In this document: positions 34,081 to 43,916 of the stretch, piece after piece
How positions within the stretch are numbered: position 1 is the stretch's first letter
How the letters are laid out: every line of letters starts with the position of its first letter
DNA from: Acinetobacter populi
GTDB taxonomy: Bacteria; Pseudomonadota; Gammaproteobacteria; Pseudomonadales; Moraxellaceae
Direction of reading: 5' to 3'
DNA length: 64,000 bases
NCBI RefSeq assembly: GCF_002174125.1
Contig: NZ_NEXX01000006.1
Location: 1-64,000 of the forward strand
Made by a program: the position numbers and the translations under genes
The notes under the pieces: model-generated
Databases searched by the model: none
The model's input: the letters and a program-made list of their open reading frames with translations, nothing else
What the model was told of the DNA's origin: nothing

Positions 34081-37005
34081 TTAAATCACTTTGGAAACAG
34101 CAAAACCCAGACTTTCAAGCTGCGCTTCCTTGGCAAAAGGTGCAATCACAGCCTTTTGTGCAAATTCGGGACGCAAATACTGCTTCGCTACTCGTTTTAA
34201 ATCGTCCTGTGTCACAGCCAAAATATTTTGACGCAATTGTTGTCTGAATTCCGGTGTTCTACCGTGTAAAGCTGCATGACATGCCGAAATCGCTTCACTG
34301 GCAGGAGAAGACGGTTTATCCATACCAGAAATTGTGCCTAAAATTGCTGATTCCAGTTGTTGCGGCTGTTCATCTTGTTGTAAAAGCCAGTCAATACTTG
34401 CTGCAAAATCTGTAAAAGTTTCTGCTAGGCGAGGATCACGGAAACTAAAGAAACGGAAGGCACAGGCATTGGCATCGTAATTTGCTCCGCCACCATAAGC
34501 ACCGCCTTGTTCACGAATGGCATGATGCAAGAATCCATTGCGTAAATAACCACCTAATACCATAAAGACTGCTGCATCTGCATGATGAATCGCTACCGCA
34601 GGGTAAGCTGTGGCACAAAATTGCACGTTACTCTGGATCAACCATGCCTGATCACTCGTCACATCCGGATAGTCAAAAGACGTTAAAGAAAGTTGTGTTG
34701 TCGGCACAGCTAAATCTGACCAGACTTCTGCCAGTTTATGTTTTAAACCAGTAATGTACTGTGACTCACAAACCAATAAAAATTGCTTGTCAGCTTGCAA
34801 TAATTTTCCGTGAATCAGTTTTAACTGCGTTATAAAATCAGCATAAGCATTTTCATTGTTACTTATTTCATCCAGTGTCGTGGTTAACCAGTTCAATGCT
34901 GCCAGACCATAATGCTGTTCATCATGTAGAGCCAAAGCACTCATATGTCGTGAAGCATTTTGCATGGCATAGGTTTGGCCAGAATTTGCCAGACCAGATT
35001 GCCACTGTATTTTCTTCTTCTGCAACAGTTCGAGAATACGTGGCTTCTCATCAAAACGTAGTTGTTCAAATGCCAGTTTTAATAATGCAATGGCTTCTTG
35101 TTTTTGGCTCAAGGATTTTGTACTTAATACCAGCCAGGCACTGATCTGATTACGATCATCAATATCAGTGCGTAGCGAGCTTGTCATCCATAGACCACCA
35201 CTTTCTGCGGTTTTAAGTTGTTGAAACTGTAGATAATCATAGTGTGCTGCACCAACTTGCCCCACCAATGAGCTAAAGATTGAAAAATAGGGTGATTGCA
35301 ACACCTCTTTTGGAATCTGCAATAAAACCTGCTGATAATACAAACCATTAGTTCCAGTCGGATACACATGTAAAGGATAAGCCTGCTGGCCGATCTGTAA
35401 TTGCTGTAACTCACCGTTGGCAATATTTAATTCTGCTGGAATATCTGCCAGCGTCACTTTTGGCAAAATTTCGTGATCTTCAACACTTTGCTGACGTTTT
35501 TTTAATGCGTCTGCCTGATTGAGCAATTGTTCACGATCCTGTTCTGTCAGATGTTTGGCAATATTATCCAAAAGGTCCTGCTCAGCCTGCCGAATCTGTA
35601 TGGATTTTTGTGGATCCGGAACAAATGTCAGTTGTATACGATGTGGATTGTCAATCAAATACTGCTGAATCAAACTGGAAATCCACATTGGATCCTGTTG
35701 CAAAGTATTTTTGACGTCTTGCAATGCCAAATCAATGTCCCACATTTGTACAGGGTCCTGATGATAAATTGCAGCACTTAAACCTCTAAAAAACAGGTTT
35801 AAACCATAGGGCATATTACCGCCGGCAATTTCACGCTGTTGTAATTCAATCTGATGTAATAATGCTTCAATCAACTGAGATGAAATAGGCTTGGATGCGA
35901 CTTCCTGTAAAATCTCCAGAACATCCTGTTTAAACTGCGCTGCATATTCAGGATTCGATCCCTGTACACCACAATAAAAACTCATTTCAAAATTCTTGTC
36001 ATTCAATCCAAGAATTGGACCAACAGATTTTGCATAACCACAGGTTTCCAGATAATGCATTAATGGAGAAGATGAATCCTGGAGTAATACCCCGGCAACC
36101 AAACGCAAGCCAAACCACAATTGAATATCATCGGATTGCGGTAATAACCAGGCCAGTACATGAAAGGTTTTATCCTTTAGATCATCGCCTTCAATTGCAT
36201 AATGCTCTACTACAGTTTTCGGTGCAGACAAGCGTTGTTCCGGTTTGGAATACAGCGTTTCACCTTTTTGGAATTTGTGTAATGCCAAACTTTCAAACTG
36301 CGCCTGAAGTTCTTCCGGCCGCTGATTACCAAAGGTCATAAAAATGGCATTACTCGGATGATAATGTTTTTTATAAAACGCCAGCAGTTCCTCATAGCTC
36401 AACTGTGTAATATCCGCAGGTTCACCGCCCGGATTGTAATGATAGGTTGTTTCTGGATATAAGTTTTCGGCAATCCGATGATAAAGCTGTCGTGATGGTG
36501 GACTAAGTGCACCCTTCATTTCATTAAAAACCACCCCTTTAAATACAGGCTGATCATTTTCCAGCTCCACTCGGATTCCTTCCTGAGCAAAATCCAGCGG
36601 ATTAATATTCGGCGCAAATACCGCATCCAGATAAATTGACAAAAGATTCTGAAAATCTTTTTTGTTTTGTGTGGCAAAAGGATACGCTGTCCAGTCGGAA
36701 TTGGTCATCGCATTCATAAAGGTATTGAGTGATCGTCGCATCATGGCAAAAAAAGGATCACGCACAGGAAATTTCTCTGAGCCACACAATACAGTATGTT
36801 CCAGAATATGCGCTTCTCCCTTGGAGTCCATGGGCTGAGTTCGAAATGCCACCAGAAATACATTTTCATCATGGTTTGTCGCCAAATGATAATGCATTGC
36901 ACCGGTCACCTTATGCTGATATTGATATACAGTGATATCTCGAGATGCAATCGTGTGCTTACGAATAAATGCAAAAGCAGCATGAACAGCGGTTTCACCA
37001 CGCAT
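34081..37005 (-). CDS. M16-family metalloprotease (presequence protease/PreP-like)
   Basis: 974 residues, two pseudo-symmetric halves as in PreP/Cym1 oligopeptidases. The inverted zinc motif HILEH lies in GEAHILEHTVLCGSEKFP, with RDPFFAMMRRSLNTFMNAMT following, typical of the PreP branch; GGAYGGGANYD in the second half is the substrate-binding Arg/Tyr-type region of M16C. It degrades free peptides up to several tens of residues in other systems. There is no signal peptide, so it is cytoplasmic. It leads a two-gene unit with the cysteine desulfurase. Confidence 0.9.
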   Translation of the reverse strand: MRGETAVHAAFAFIRKHTIASRDITVYQYQHKVTGAMHYHLATNHDENVFLVAFRTQPMDSKGEAHILEHTVLCGSEKFPVRDPFFAMMRRSLNTFMNAMTNSDWTAYPFATQNKKDFQNLLSIYLDAVFAPNINPLDFAQEGIRVELENDQPVFKGVVFNEMKGALSPPSRQLYHRIAENLYPETTYHYNPGGEPADITQLSYEELLAFYKKHYHPSNAIFMTFGNQRPEELQAQFESLALHKFQKGETLYSKPEQRLSAPKTVVEHYAIEGDDLKDKTFHVLAWLLPQSDDIQLWFGLRLVAGVLLQDSSSPLMHYLETCGYAKSVGPILGLNDKNFEMSFYCGVQGSNPEYAAQFKQDVLEILQEVASKPISSQLIEALLHQIELQQREIAGGNMPYGLNLFFRGLSAAIYHQDPVQMWDIDLALQDVKNTLQQDPMWISSLIQQYLIDNPHRIQLTFVPDPQKSIQIRQAEQDLLDNIAKHLTEQDREQLLNQADALKKRQQSVEDHEILPKVTLADIPAELNIANGELQQLQIGQQAYPLHVYPTGTNGLYYQQVLLQIPKEVLQSPYFSIFSSLVGQVGAAHYDYLQFQQLKTAESGGLWMTSSLRTDIDDRNQISAWLVLSTKSLSQKQEAIALLKLAFEQLRFDEKPRILELLQKKKIQWQSGLANSGQTYAMQNASRHMSALALHDEQHYGLAALNWLTTTLDEISNNENAYADFITQLKLIHGKLLQADKQFLLVCESQYITGLKHKLAEVWSDLAVPTTQLSLTSFDYPDVTSDQAWLIQSNVQFCATAYPAVAIHHADAAVFMVLGGYLRNGFLHHAIREQGGAYGGGANYDANACAFRFFSFRDPRLAETFTDFAASIDWLLQQDEQPQQLESAILGTISGMDKPSSPASEAISACHAALHGRTPEFRQQLRQNILAVTQDDLKRVAKQYLRPEFAQKAVIAPFAKEAQLESLGFAVSKVI

Positions 37006-37050
37006 AAAATACCTTCTATTACTTTGATTCTATTTTAAAAATATAAAATT

Positions 37051-37075
37051 ATGTTCATATCGGAAATACGAACAT
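37051..37075. promoter_or_regulatory. Inverted repeat upstream of the M16 protease gene
   Basis: Ten-base arms (ATGTTCATAT and ATACGAACAT, complementary at nine of ten positions) around CGGAA, in the spacer upstream of the M16 protease and downstream of the hypothetical gene. It could be an operator or a weak terminator. Confidence 0.35.
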
Positions 37076-37126
37076 GGCAGGCCACCGACTATCGCTAAAC
37101 AGGAATAATCAGGCAAAGCCATATGC

Positions 37127-37990
37127 CTATACTTTTGACAATAATGTTTGTAAATGTTGTGCAGACAATCGCCAAAAACCTGCTGGTTGTTCGCGCTGCA
37201 ATTTCATGTGATTCTTTAACCTTGTCGCATCTTCAGGATATTGAACTTCCAGTAATGAAAATACATCGATCGCTTCTTTTGTTTCTTGCTCTGCTTTGGC
37301 AGCCGCATAGATTTTATCCAGCAGAGCCTTGATATCGATATCATCCTGAGCAGACCAGTGTTGTGAAATGACGACATGGGATTGGGCGTTATTCCATGTT
37401 CGTACACTATCTGAAACTACTGTACGAGAATTGATTGGATCCCATGCAGCTGCTTCCAGACAAGCCCCCATACGCTGCTCTATTTGTCCATCAGTAAACT
37501 GATTGGTGATGGCAACTAACTGTTTTCTTAACGCACGCCATTCCGATGCAGCCACCGTTTCACCTTGTACAGATTTTTGGTGAACAGCCACCAGCAGATC
37601 TAATGCTTTTAAGAGTTCGGTATTACTACTAAGTTGCTGTAACCCATACTCTTTATGACTAAGTAATTCCACAAGATAGGTACTACCCAAAGTCTGTAGA
37701 TTCTGACCAACCGGAATTGCCTCTACCAAGCCAATGCCTGTTTTTATACCCTCTTCCAGTGAAGGAGAGGTAATTAGAAAATAATCCAGTGTAATTGCTA
37801 GCCATTTAGGCAATCCCAGATTTTCCCAATCCTGCAAATCTTCACTTTGCAAAATATGTCCAATAAGACTGCCTTCCTGACCATTCCATGAAACAGACTG
37901 TCGTTTCCACTTGTCGGTTTGACCAGCCAATTGTTTTAAATTGTCAATAACACCTTGTTTAACTGCGATATCCTGATTAAAACTGAGCAT
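37127..37990 (-). CDS. Conserved-type hypothetical protein, 287 aa
   Basis: No family recognised. Soluble, mostly helical, no signal peptide or membrane segment. Motif-like stretches are LPKWLAITLDYFLITSPSLEEGIKTGIGLVEAIPVG and a C-terminal basic region (KNHMKLQREQPAGFWRLSAQHL). It begins four bases after the thioredoxin gene, so it is the last gene of the transporter-hydrolase-thioredoxin operon. A link with thiol chemistry is only a guess from position. Confidence 0.75.
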   Translation of the reverse strand: MLSFNQDIAVKQGVIDNLKQLAGQTDKWKRQSVSWNGQEGSLIGHILQSEDLQDWENLGLPKWLAITLDYFLITSPSLEEGIKTGIGLVEAIPVGQNLQTLGSTYLVELLSHKEYGLQQLSSNTELLKALDLLVAVHQKSVQGETVAASEWRALRKQLVAITNQFTDGQIEQRMGACLEAAAWDPINSRTVVSDSVRTWNNAQSHVVISQHWSAQDDIDIKALLDKIYAAAKAEQETKEAIDVFSLLEVQYPEDATRLKNHMKLQREQPAGFWRLSAQHLQTLLSKV

Positions 37991-37994
37991 GGGC

Positions 37995-38327
37995 TTAACC
38001 TTCCAAATGTTGATCGAGAACTTGGCAAATTCGGGTTTTTGACGTTAATCCCAAAATGCGCTCTTTTTCTTCACCATTTACCATGACCAACAACGTAGGC
38101 AGACCACGTACCTTTAACTTCTCGGTAATATCCTGATTCTGGTCAGCATTTACCTTATAGACCTTTACTTCATCAAGATATAGTTCTGCAACTTCATCCA
38201 ATATGGGAGACAGCTGCTTACATGGTCCACACCATTCTGCCCAAATATCCAAGAGTACGATGTTGGAATCTTTAGAAACATATTGATCAAAGCTATCAGT
38301 CGAGAGATTTAAAATTTGAGAAGACAT
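37995..38327 (-). CDS. Thioredoxin-family protein
   Basis: 110 residues with the canonical redox centre WCGPCK (C33, C36), the cis-Pro segment GLPTLLV and a standard thioredoxin length. Cytoplasmic disulfide reductant; its electrons would come from TrxB (46935-47894). Start: ATG 38327 follows AGGA at six bases; that site lies in the end of the upstream hydrolase gene, giving translational coupling. An ATG two codons earlier is too close to the site. Confidence 0.92.
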   Translation of the reverse strand: MSSQILNLSTDSFDQYVSKDSNIVLLDIWAEWCGPCKQLSPILDEVAELYLDEVKVYKVNADQNQDITEKLKVRGLPTLLVMVNGEEKERILGLTSKTRICQVLDQHLEG

Positions 38328-38329
38328 AA

Positions 38330-39286
38330 TCATTCCTTATTAAATAATGGAGAATAAGCGATATGGGTTACCGCATTATTTTTCCCGAATGAATTCAGGA
38401 AAATGCGGATTTGTTGTTCATGTTGAGTAGACTGGCAATCGTTAAAAGTCGTGATATGGCCTTTTTGACAATTGCTACTTTTCAATTCAACTGTTGTAGG
38501 AAATGTATCCTGTAGAAATTTCAGACTAGATGGAATTTCAAATGCATCATCATCCCAGGCAAAAACCAGCGCATAAATAGGTTGCTGGGAGATCATGGTG
38601 TGTTGTTGAGCTTCACGTACTGTTTTCCAACGGCTAAATTGCTGTTGAACCTGTCGAGTCCCGGCAAAAGCCGGAGCAAAAGCAATGACACCGGCAATAT
38701 TGTCCGGACCTAGTTCGGCAGCAGTCATCAGCGCCGCCCATCCACCAGCAGAATGTCCGGATAAATAAATATTCTGTGCAGGTACGCCTGCTGCCTTTAA
38801 CGCATTGACAATTTCGGTAAATTCTTTTACCCGACCAAAGATATATTCACCTGAATAACGCTCTTCTGCATTGCGATCTACTGCGTTGGAACAAATATAA
38901 AACAGCAGTGTTTGGTGATCTATCAGCGGTTTTAATGCCTGTGGTAGTGCAGGATTCTCTACATCATCACAACTTGATTGTGTCGTTGGACTTTTCATGC
39001 CATGCATATAAACGATTACTTTTTTATCCGCAGCATCATTAATCACAACGTTTTCACGTAATCCTTTGCTGACAGTACGGACTGGATAGGCATTTTGTGT
39101 ATCCTGCAAAAAACCCGTTCTACTGTCTGTCAAATTAATTGCATGATCAGATATTGCCATCGCTGTAGTTGCTACCTGCGCCAGATCATGGTTAATAGCA
39201 GATACACTGCTACCCCATGATAAGGCTGTACAACTCATGACCAGGCATAAACTACCTATTTTCAAGCTGTGTGATAACAACGCCAT
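38330..39286 (-). CDS. Secreted alpha/beta-hydrolase (dienelactone hydrolase-like)
   Basis: 318 residues. Sec signal peptide (MALLSHSLKIGSLCLVMSC to SSVSA), then an alpha/beta-hydrolase with nucleophile Ser in LSGHSAGGWAALM, a late FAWDDDAFEIP acidic segment and a His in KGHITTFND. The substrate is unknown; an ester or amide is expected. Start: ATG 39286 follows AGGA at six bases and begins the signal peptide directly; the frame extends to 39316. Second gene of the operon led by the ABC transporter. Confidence 0.85.
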   Translation of the reverse strand: MALLSHSLKIGSLCLVMSCTALSWGSSVSAINHDLAQVATTAMAISDHAINLTDSRTGFLQDTQNAYPVRTVSKGLRENVVINDAADKKVIVYMHGMKSPTTQSSCDDVENPALPQALKPLIDHQTLLFYICSNAVDRNAEERYSGEYIFGRVKEFTEIVNALKAAGVPAQNIYLSGHSAGGWAALMTAAELGPDNIAGVIAFAPAFAGTRQVQQQFSRWKTVREAQQHTMISQQPIYALVFAWDDDAFEIPSSLKFLQDTFPTTVELKSSNCQKGHITTFNDCQSTQHEQQIRIFLNSFGKNNAVTHIAYSPLFNKE

Positions 39287-39319
39287 TTTCAGTCCTGTAC
39301 TACATTGATGATTCACAGA

Positions 39320-41032
39320 TTAATTTTCCTGTTCGGCATCCAACTCAAAAATATGACCATGGAATTTTTCCAGAGACTCCCGATGTGCCACACTAATCAA
39401 GGCACTATCTGGTAATTGCTCAAGCAACGTGGTGTATAATACTTGCTCAGTTTTTGGATCAATGGCACTTGTCGCCTCATCCAGAAATAGGAAATCCGGT
39501 TTTTGTAATAGTGCACGGGCAAAAGCCAGACGTTGTTGCTCACCACCGGACAATTTTTGTTGCCAGCGATCTTCCTGCGATAATTGGGAAGTTAAATGTT
39601 CTAGTCTGACTTGACTCAGTACATCAATACACGCTTGATCGGTAAAACTACTTCTGTCATTTGGATAACATAACGCTGCTTTTAAGGTACCGTTTGGAAT
39701 ATAACTACGCTGTGGTAAAAACATCAGCTCTTGATGTTGAGGAATAGAAATCTCCCCCTGACCATATGGCCAAATCCCTGCAATTGCACGAATCAGCGTA
39801 CTTTTACCAGCCCCCGATGGACCACGAATCAGCCATTTTTCGCCTGCCTGAATACGAATTGCTGTGGTGGTATTGATATGTTGACCATTCGGACGTGTTA
39901 AGGTCAGACCCGAAGAGTAAATTTCAGGCTTTTCAGTTGAAATGGTGGCAATATTTGCTGCATCTGCATGTTCATCTGTTGCCTTATTGATTGCTGCCAG
40001 TAAATTTCTTAATCGATCACTTACCGCTTTCCATTCAGCAAAACTTACATACGCTTGCGGGAAAAAAGCCAAGGATTGTTTTACTCGATCAAACGCTCCG
40101 GCAATCCGGGTCACATCACCTAGAGAAATAGCACCTGACAAATAACGAGGCAACGCCGCCAATGTTGGTAAATACGTACTCGGTAAATCATACACATTAC
40201 GGGCAAACATCATTTTAGCTGTCGTTGCAATCCTGCTACGCCAGTTGCCTTTAATGCCTTCGAAATACGACAGTAAACGTTGCTGCTCTCTATCACCACC
40301 ATGATAAAATGCAATCTGTTCCGCATTTTCTCGAAGTTGCATGCCCAAATAACGAAAATTGGCTTCAACTGTTTGTCTCTTATTAAACAACTGAATCAAT
40401 GGCCGTCCAGTGTAGTGGGTGATTAATAGATCACCAATACAATAAGCATAGACGATATATACAATATACCCGGGAATAGCGAAGTCATACCCGCCCATAC
40501 TGAATTCCAAAGTACCAGATAAGCTCCATAAAACCATGGTAAATGAAACTGCCATGACTGTGACTCGTATTGGTCCAATGACTAAAGTCAGTGTGGATTC
40601 AATAAATTTTTCAATATCTTCTGAGATTCGCTGATCTGCATTATCGACGCTACCATCACGTTCAATACTGTAATAGGCATGAAAACGTGTCCATTTTTCA
40701 ATAAAGTAATGGGTCAACCAACTACGCCATTGATAACGCAAACTTTCACCGACCAGAAAACTGCTCACCAAAAATAAAATAGACGATAGCAAACCCGCCA
40801 GCATTGCCATAAGAATGACTTGCCATAAACCGTCCCATTTACGTTCGACCATGGCATCAACAACAGCACCATCCAGTTTATTTGCCCAGACAGCAACATA
40901 AGTGATGGTAAACATTAGAATTAGTTGAAGCGTAAGTAATATCCATCCTTTCCAACTTTGCTTGGAGGTCCAATATGGTTTGATTAACTGCCATATACTA
41001 GGTCGATATTCACTTTTTAATTTAGAGCTCAT
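39320..41032 (-). CDS. ABC transporter, fused membrane and ATPase (YddA/SbmA-like)
   Basis: 570 residues: an ABC_membrane_2-type membrane domain related to SbmA/BacA with about six helices (first at WILLTLQLILMFTITYVAVWA), then an ATPase with Walker A GPSGAGKSTLIRA, signature LSGGEQQRLAFARALL, Walker B FLFLDEATSAID and the switch His in SVAHRE. Family members move peptides or cobalamin-like molecules; the cargo here is unknown. First gene of a compact four-gene unit (3-, 2- and 4-base gaps). Confidence 0.88.
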   Translation of the reverse strand: MSSKLKSEYRPSIWQLIKPYWTSKQSWKGWILLTLQLILMFTITYVAVWANKLDGAVVDAMVERKWDGLWQVILMAMLAGLLSSILFLVSSFLVGESLRYQWRSWLTHYFIEKWTRFHAYYSIERDGSVDNADQRISEDIEKFIESTLTLVIGPIRVTVMAVSFTMVLWSLSGTLEFSMGGYDFAIPGYIVYIVYAYCIGDLLITHYTGRPLIQLFNKRQTVEANFRYLGMQLRENAEQIAFYHGGDREQQRLLSYFEGIKGNWRSRIATTAKMMFARNVYDLPSTYLPTLAALPRYLSGAISLGDVTRIAGAFDRVKQSLAFFPQAYVSFAEWKAVSDRLRNLLAAINKATDEHADAANIATISTEKPEIYSSGLTLTRPNGQHINTTTAIRIQAGEKWLIRGPSGAGKSTLIRAIAGIWPYGQGEISIPQHQELMFLPQRSYIPNGTLKAALCYPNDRSSFTDQACIDVLSQVRLEHLTSQLSQEDRWQQKLSGGEQQRLAFARALLQKPDFLFLDEATSAIDPKTEQVLYTTLLEQLPDSALISVAHRESLEKFHGHIFELDAEQEN

Positions 41033-41111
41033 GATTTTTCATCTATCACTGAATTTCAGGCTTTACTGTACTGGCCCAGCAAAACCTGAAAATTCTATTA
41101 GTTACATAAGA

Positions 41112-43490
41112 TTAGAAACTATATTTCCATGTTAAGGTTGCTGTACGACCATCATAGACAGGCACATACAACGTAGAGCTTGAATAACCATACAAGGTGC
41201 GGTCAAATACATTTTTGATACCCAAACGCAGTGACCAGTCTTTGTTATGTTGGTAAGAAGCGCCGACATCTACACGTGCGCCACCCGGAATCGCGGTTGC
41301 AGCAGCAGTTGTACCTAAACGCGAATCCGAAAATGCATTTACACCCAGTGACAAACCATACCCTTTTAGACGTTCAGACTGAAAATCATAGGTCGTAAAC
41401 ACATTTAACTGATGTTTAGGTTGTGCCGCATAATACGTAGTTGACACTTCAACATCTTTAGCTTCCGCAAAAGTATAATTAAACAGTACATTCCAACCTG
41501 GTAAAATACGGCCTGATGTTTCTAATTCCACACCATTTATACGTTTGGCTTTACGCGTGTCATAACACCGCTCAGCAGCGTTATATTGCAATACATTGGT
41601 TTGATCCAATTGATAAGCTGCCAATCCCCATGATAAACCACCTGTTGGTGATTCACCTTTCACACCAACTTCTTTGTTCTCAGTTTCCATTGGTGGGAAA
41701 TCTGTACCACCACTACAATATGTTGCTATCGGTGATTGCGGTAAGAATCCACCTGAATAATTGGCATAGACAGAAGTATTTGGCGTAACGTTATAAACCA
41801 ACCCAGCATTAAAGGTGGTTTTATCTGTTTCCTTCTTGGTCGTTGTAGTGGTATTTTGCGATGTATAATAATACGTCGAACTTGGTTCACTAATATAATT
41901 GGTATGACGCACACCAAGAGAAGCATGCCAATCGCCCAGACTGATCAGATCCTGTAAGAAAAAAGCATACTGTTTAGAATTACTTTTATAGTCTGAATAT
42001 AAAGTATCGGACCCGCGAAGATTTGGGAAATTATATTGCTCGTCCTGATAGACAGGGACCTGTGCTGCACTTAAACTTGAAGAATAATAACTTAATGTAT
42101 TTATCTTAGTTTGTGAGTGGTTAATCCCGGCAGATAATTTATGTCCCACCAATCCTGTATCAAAATCAAAACGTAAATAGTGATCGCCACTCAACGTTTT
42201 GTAATTCATGATACTATTGGAATTGACCATATTCATGATCATATTCGCGGTACTAATCGGAAATTGTGTACCCCATACATTCATATCTTGTTCGGTTTTT
42301 GAATATTGCAAACGGCTAACCGCCGTAACCCACGGTGCAAAGCTATGTTCAAGATTATAAAAGTAGCGTTCGCTTTCGATCTTCATACCATCATGCGCAT
42401 TACCAAGACGCATGGCCGGAATCTCTTGCACACCACCGGTAAGTGCAAAAGTATAATAATTCTGTGGAATATAGGAATCATCATAAGAAGCACCTACTGT
42501 CACATCAGTTGCATCATCTTTCCAGCGTAATTCGCCCAATGCATAATTCGCTTCACGACCATCAAACCCGGCCTCTGAATGATCCTGCCGTGTCATAGAA
42601 CCTACCACACGATAACTTAGTTTTTTATCTTGGGTAATCGCATCACCAATATCCAAACTACCAGTTTTGTCATCATGTGTACCATACGATAAGGTAACAT
42701 CGCGGATACGTTCTGCTGTTGGTTTCTTACCAACAATATTGACACCACCACCTAAAGTATTGGCACCTGACAAAATTGCTTGTGGTCCCTTCAGCACTTC
42801 AACCCGATCAATCCCGGCGACATTACTGCTGCTAGCATAAGGATCGTCAATACCATTTGACAGTGTACTGGTCTGAGTAAATCCACGAATTGAATAACTT
42901 GGTGTACCTTGTGCACTAGAACGGGTGATTACACCGGCGACATTTTGTAATACATCCTGTACAGATTGGGCCTGTGTATCTTCAATAGCTTTAGCCGTTA
43001 TAACAGTAATTGCCTGAGGAACATCCTTAAGGTCTGCACCACTACGTGTTGCAGTTTCAGAACGAGAGGCTTTATATCCCTGTTCGGCTTCACTACGTGT
43101 TGCTGTGACAGTAATTGCACCAAGCATATGTACGTGGACTTGAATTGTTCCATTTGCTAATGTAGACATCGTCAAACCACTGTCCGATATCGCACGTTGC
43201 ACCGCTTCAATAGTTGCTAAGCTGCCATTAATTTCTGGTGCTTTAACATCCTGAACATCCGCAGTTTCAAAACGAATTGTCTGACCACTGACACGAGAAA
43301 TTTCTCTTAACGTGTTTGCTAGTGGTCCAGCTGGAATTGCATATGATTTTACCGCTACAGAACTTGTCGTCGTAGCTGCTGTTTCTGCATATGCAGGCAA
43401 CCCCATTGCCATTGCTAATGCACCCCACACGAGTGAGTGTTTCCATGTTGGCTTTATGTAAGCACATTTTTTGGATTCTGTATGGAACAC
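41112..43490 (-). CDS. TonB-dependent siderophore receptor with STN signalling domain
   Basis: 792 residues. Signal peptide (HSLVWGALAMAMGLPAYA), an STN domain (IPAGPLANTLREISRVSGQTIRFE), TonB box region (AITVTATRSEAE), plug (DVPQAITVITAKAIEDTQ, LQNVAGVITRSSAQGTPSYSIRGF, EVLKGPQAILSGANTLGGGVNIVGKKP), and a 22-strand-type barrel ending WKYSF. The layout resembles FpvA/FhuE-type ferrisiderophore receptors. The STN domain suggests cell-surface signalling, but no sigma/anti-sigma pair is next to it. Start: GTG 43490, the first possible in this frame because a TGA lies two codons upstream. An ATG at 43497 opens a different frame. Confidence 0.92.
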   Translation of the reverse strand: MFHTESKKCAYIKPTWKHSLVWGALAMAMGLPAYAETAATTTSSVAVKSYAIPAGPLANTLREISRVSGQTIRFETADVQDVKAPEINGSLATIEAVQRAISDSGLTMSTLANGTIQVHVHMLGAITVTATRSEAEQGYKASRSETATRSGADLKDVPQAITVITAKAIEDTQAQSVQDVLQNVAGVITRSSAQGTPSYSIRGFTQTSTLSNGIDDPYASSSNVAGIDRVEVLKGPQAILSGANTLGGGVNIVGKKPTAERIRDVTLSYGTHDDKTGSLDIGDAITQDKKLSYRVVGSMTRQDHSEAGFDGREANYALGELRWKDDATDVTVGASYDDSYIPQNYYTFALTGGVQEIPAMRLGNAHDGMKIESERYFYNLEHSFAPWVTAVSRLQYSKTEQDMNVWGTQFPISTANMIMNMVNSNSIMNYKTLSGDHYLRFDFDTGLVGHKLSAGINHSQTKINTLSYYSSSLSAAQVPVYQDEQYNFPNLRGSDTLYSDYKSNSKQYAFFLQDLISLGDWHASLGVRHTNYISEPSSTYYYTSQNTTTTTKKETDKTTFNAGLVYNVTPNTSVYANYSGGFLPQSPIATYCSGGTDFPPMETENKEVGVKGESPTGGLSWGLAAYQLDQTNVLQYNAAERCYDTRKAKRINGVELETSGRILPGWNVLFNYTFAEAKDVEVSTTYYAAQPKHQLNVFTTYDFQSERLKGYGLSLGVNAFSDSRLGTTAAATAIPGGARVDVGASYQHNKDWSLRLGIKNVFDRTLYGYSSSTLYVPVYDGRTATLTWKYSF

Positions 43491-43916
43491 TTTTCATTTC
43501 TTCTCAAAGAAAGATGGTTAAATTCCTTCTACAAAACTTTCAACTAACCGCTATAGTATCAAATTTTGTAAATGATGATTCAGTTAATTTGCAACAAAAC
43601 CATAACACTTAGCAGAACAATTAACATAACAATTTTTATATATCTATATTCATTTTTTTGCAAACAATTTTATATATAGTGAGCTGTTAACTTATAGGAG
43701 AACGGGGCAAAATAACAAAATTAAATTGTAAAATAATACAGTTTTCTATATAGTAGTTTCCCACAATGAAAACCGTATTAAGACTATAAATAAGCAAAGT
43801 TTTTATGTTCTTTTTGAGGTCATTTTTTGCTTACTCACAGTGCAGCTGCACCAATACAGTTTTTTATTGAATATTTTATCCCTATTATTTATACCAATAC
43901 ACTTGAGAATAATCCG
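43491..43916. other. Intergenic region between receptor and MocR-type regulator
   Basis: Divergent spacer of about 425 bases, AT-rich, no gene. It contains two near-identical direct copies of ACAATTTTATATAT (43628 and 43664, 36 bases apart). MocR regulators often bind direct repeats, so this is a candidate site. No convincing Fur box was found despite the receptor gene. Confidence 0.4.

Noticed and set aside
43267..43497. 76-codon frame starting at ATG 43497
   Set aside because: It runs out of frame through the start of the TonB-dependent receptor, whose own frame has the signal peptide and STN domain.
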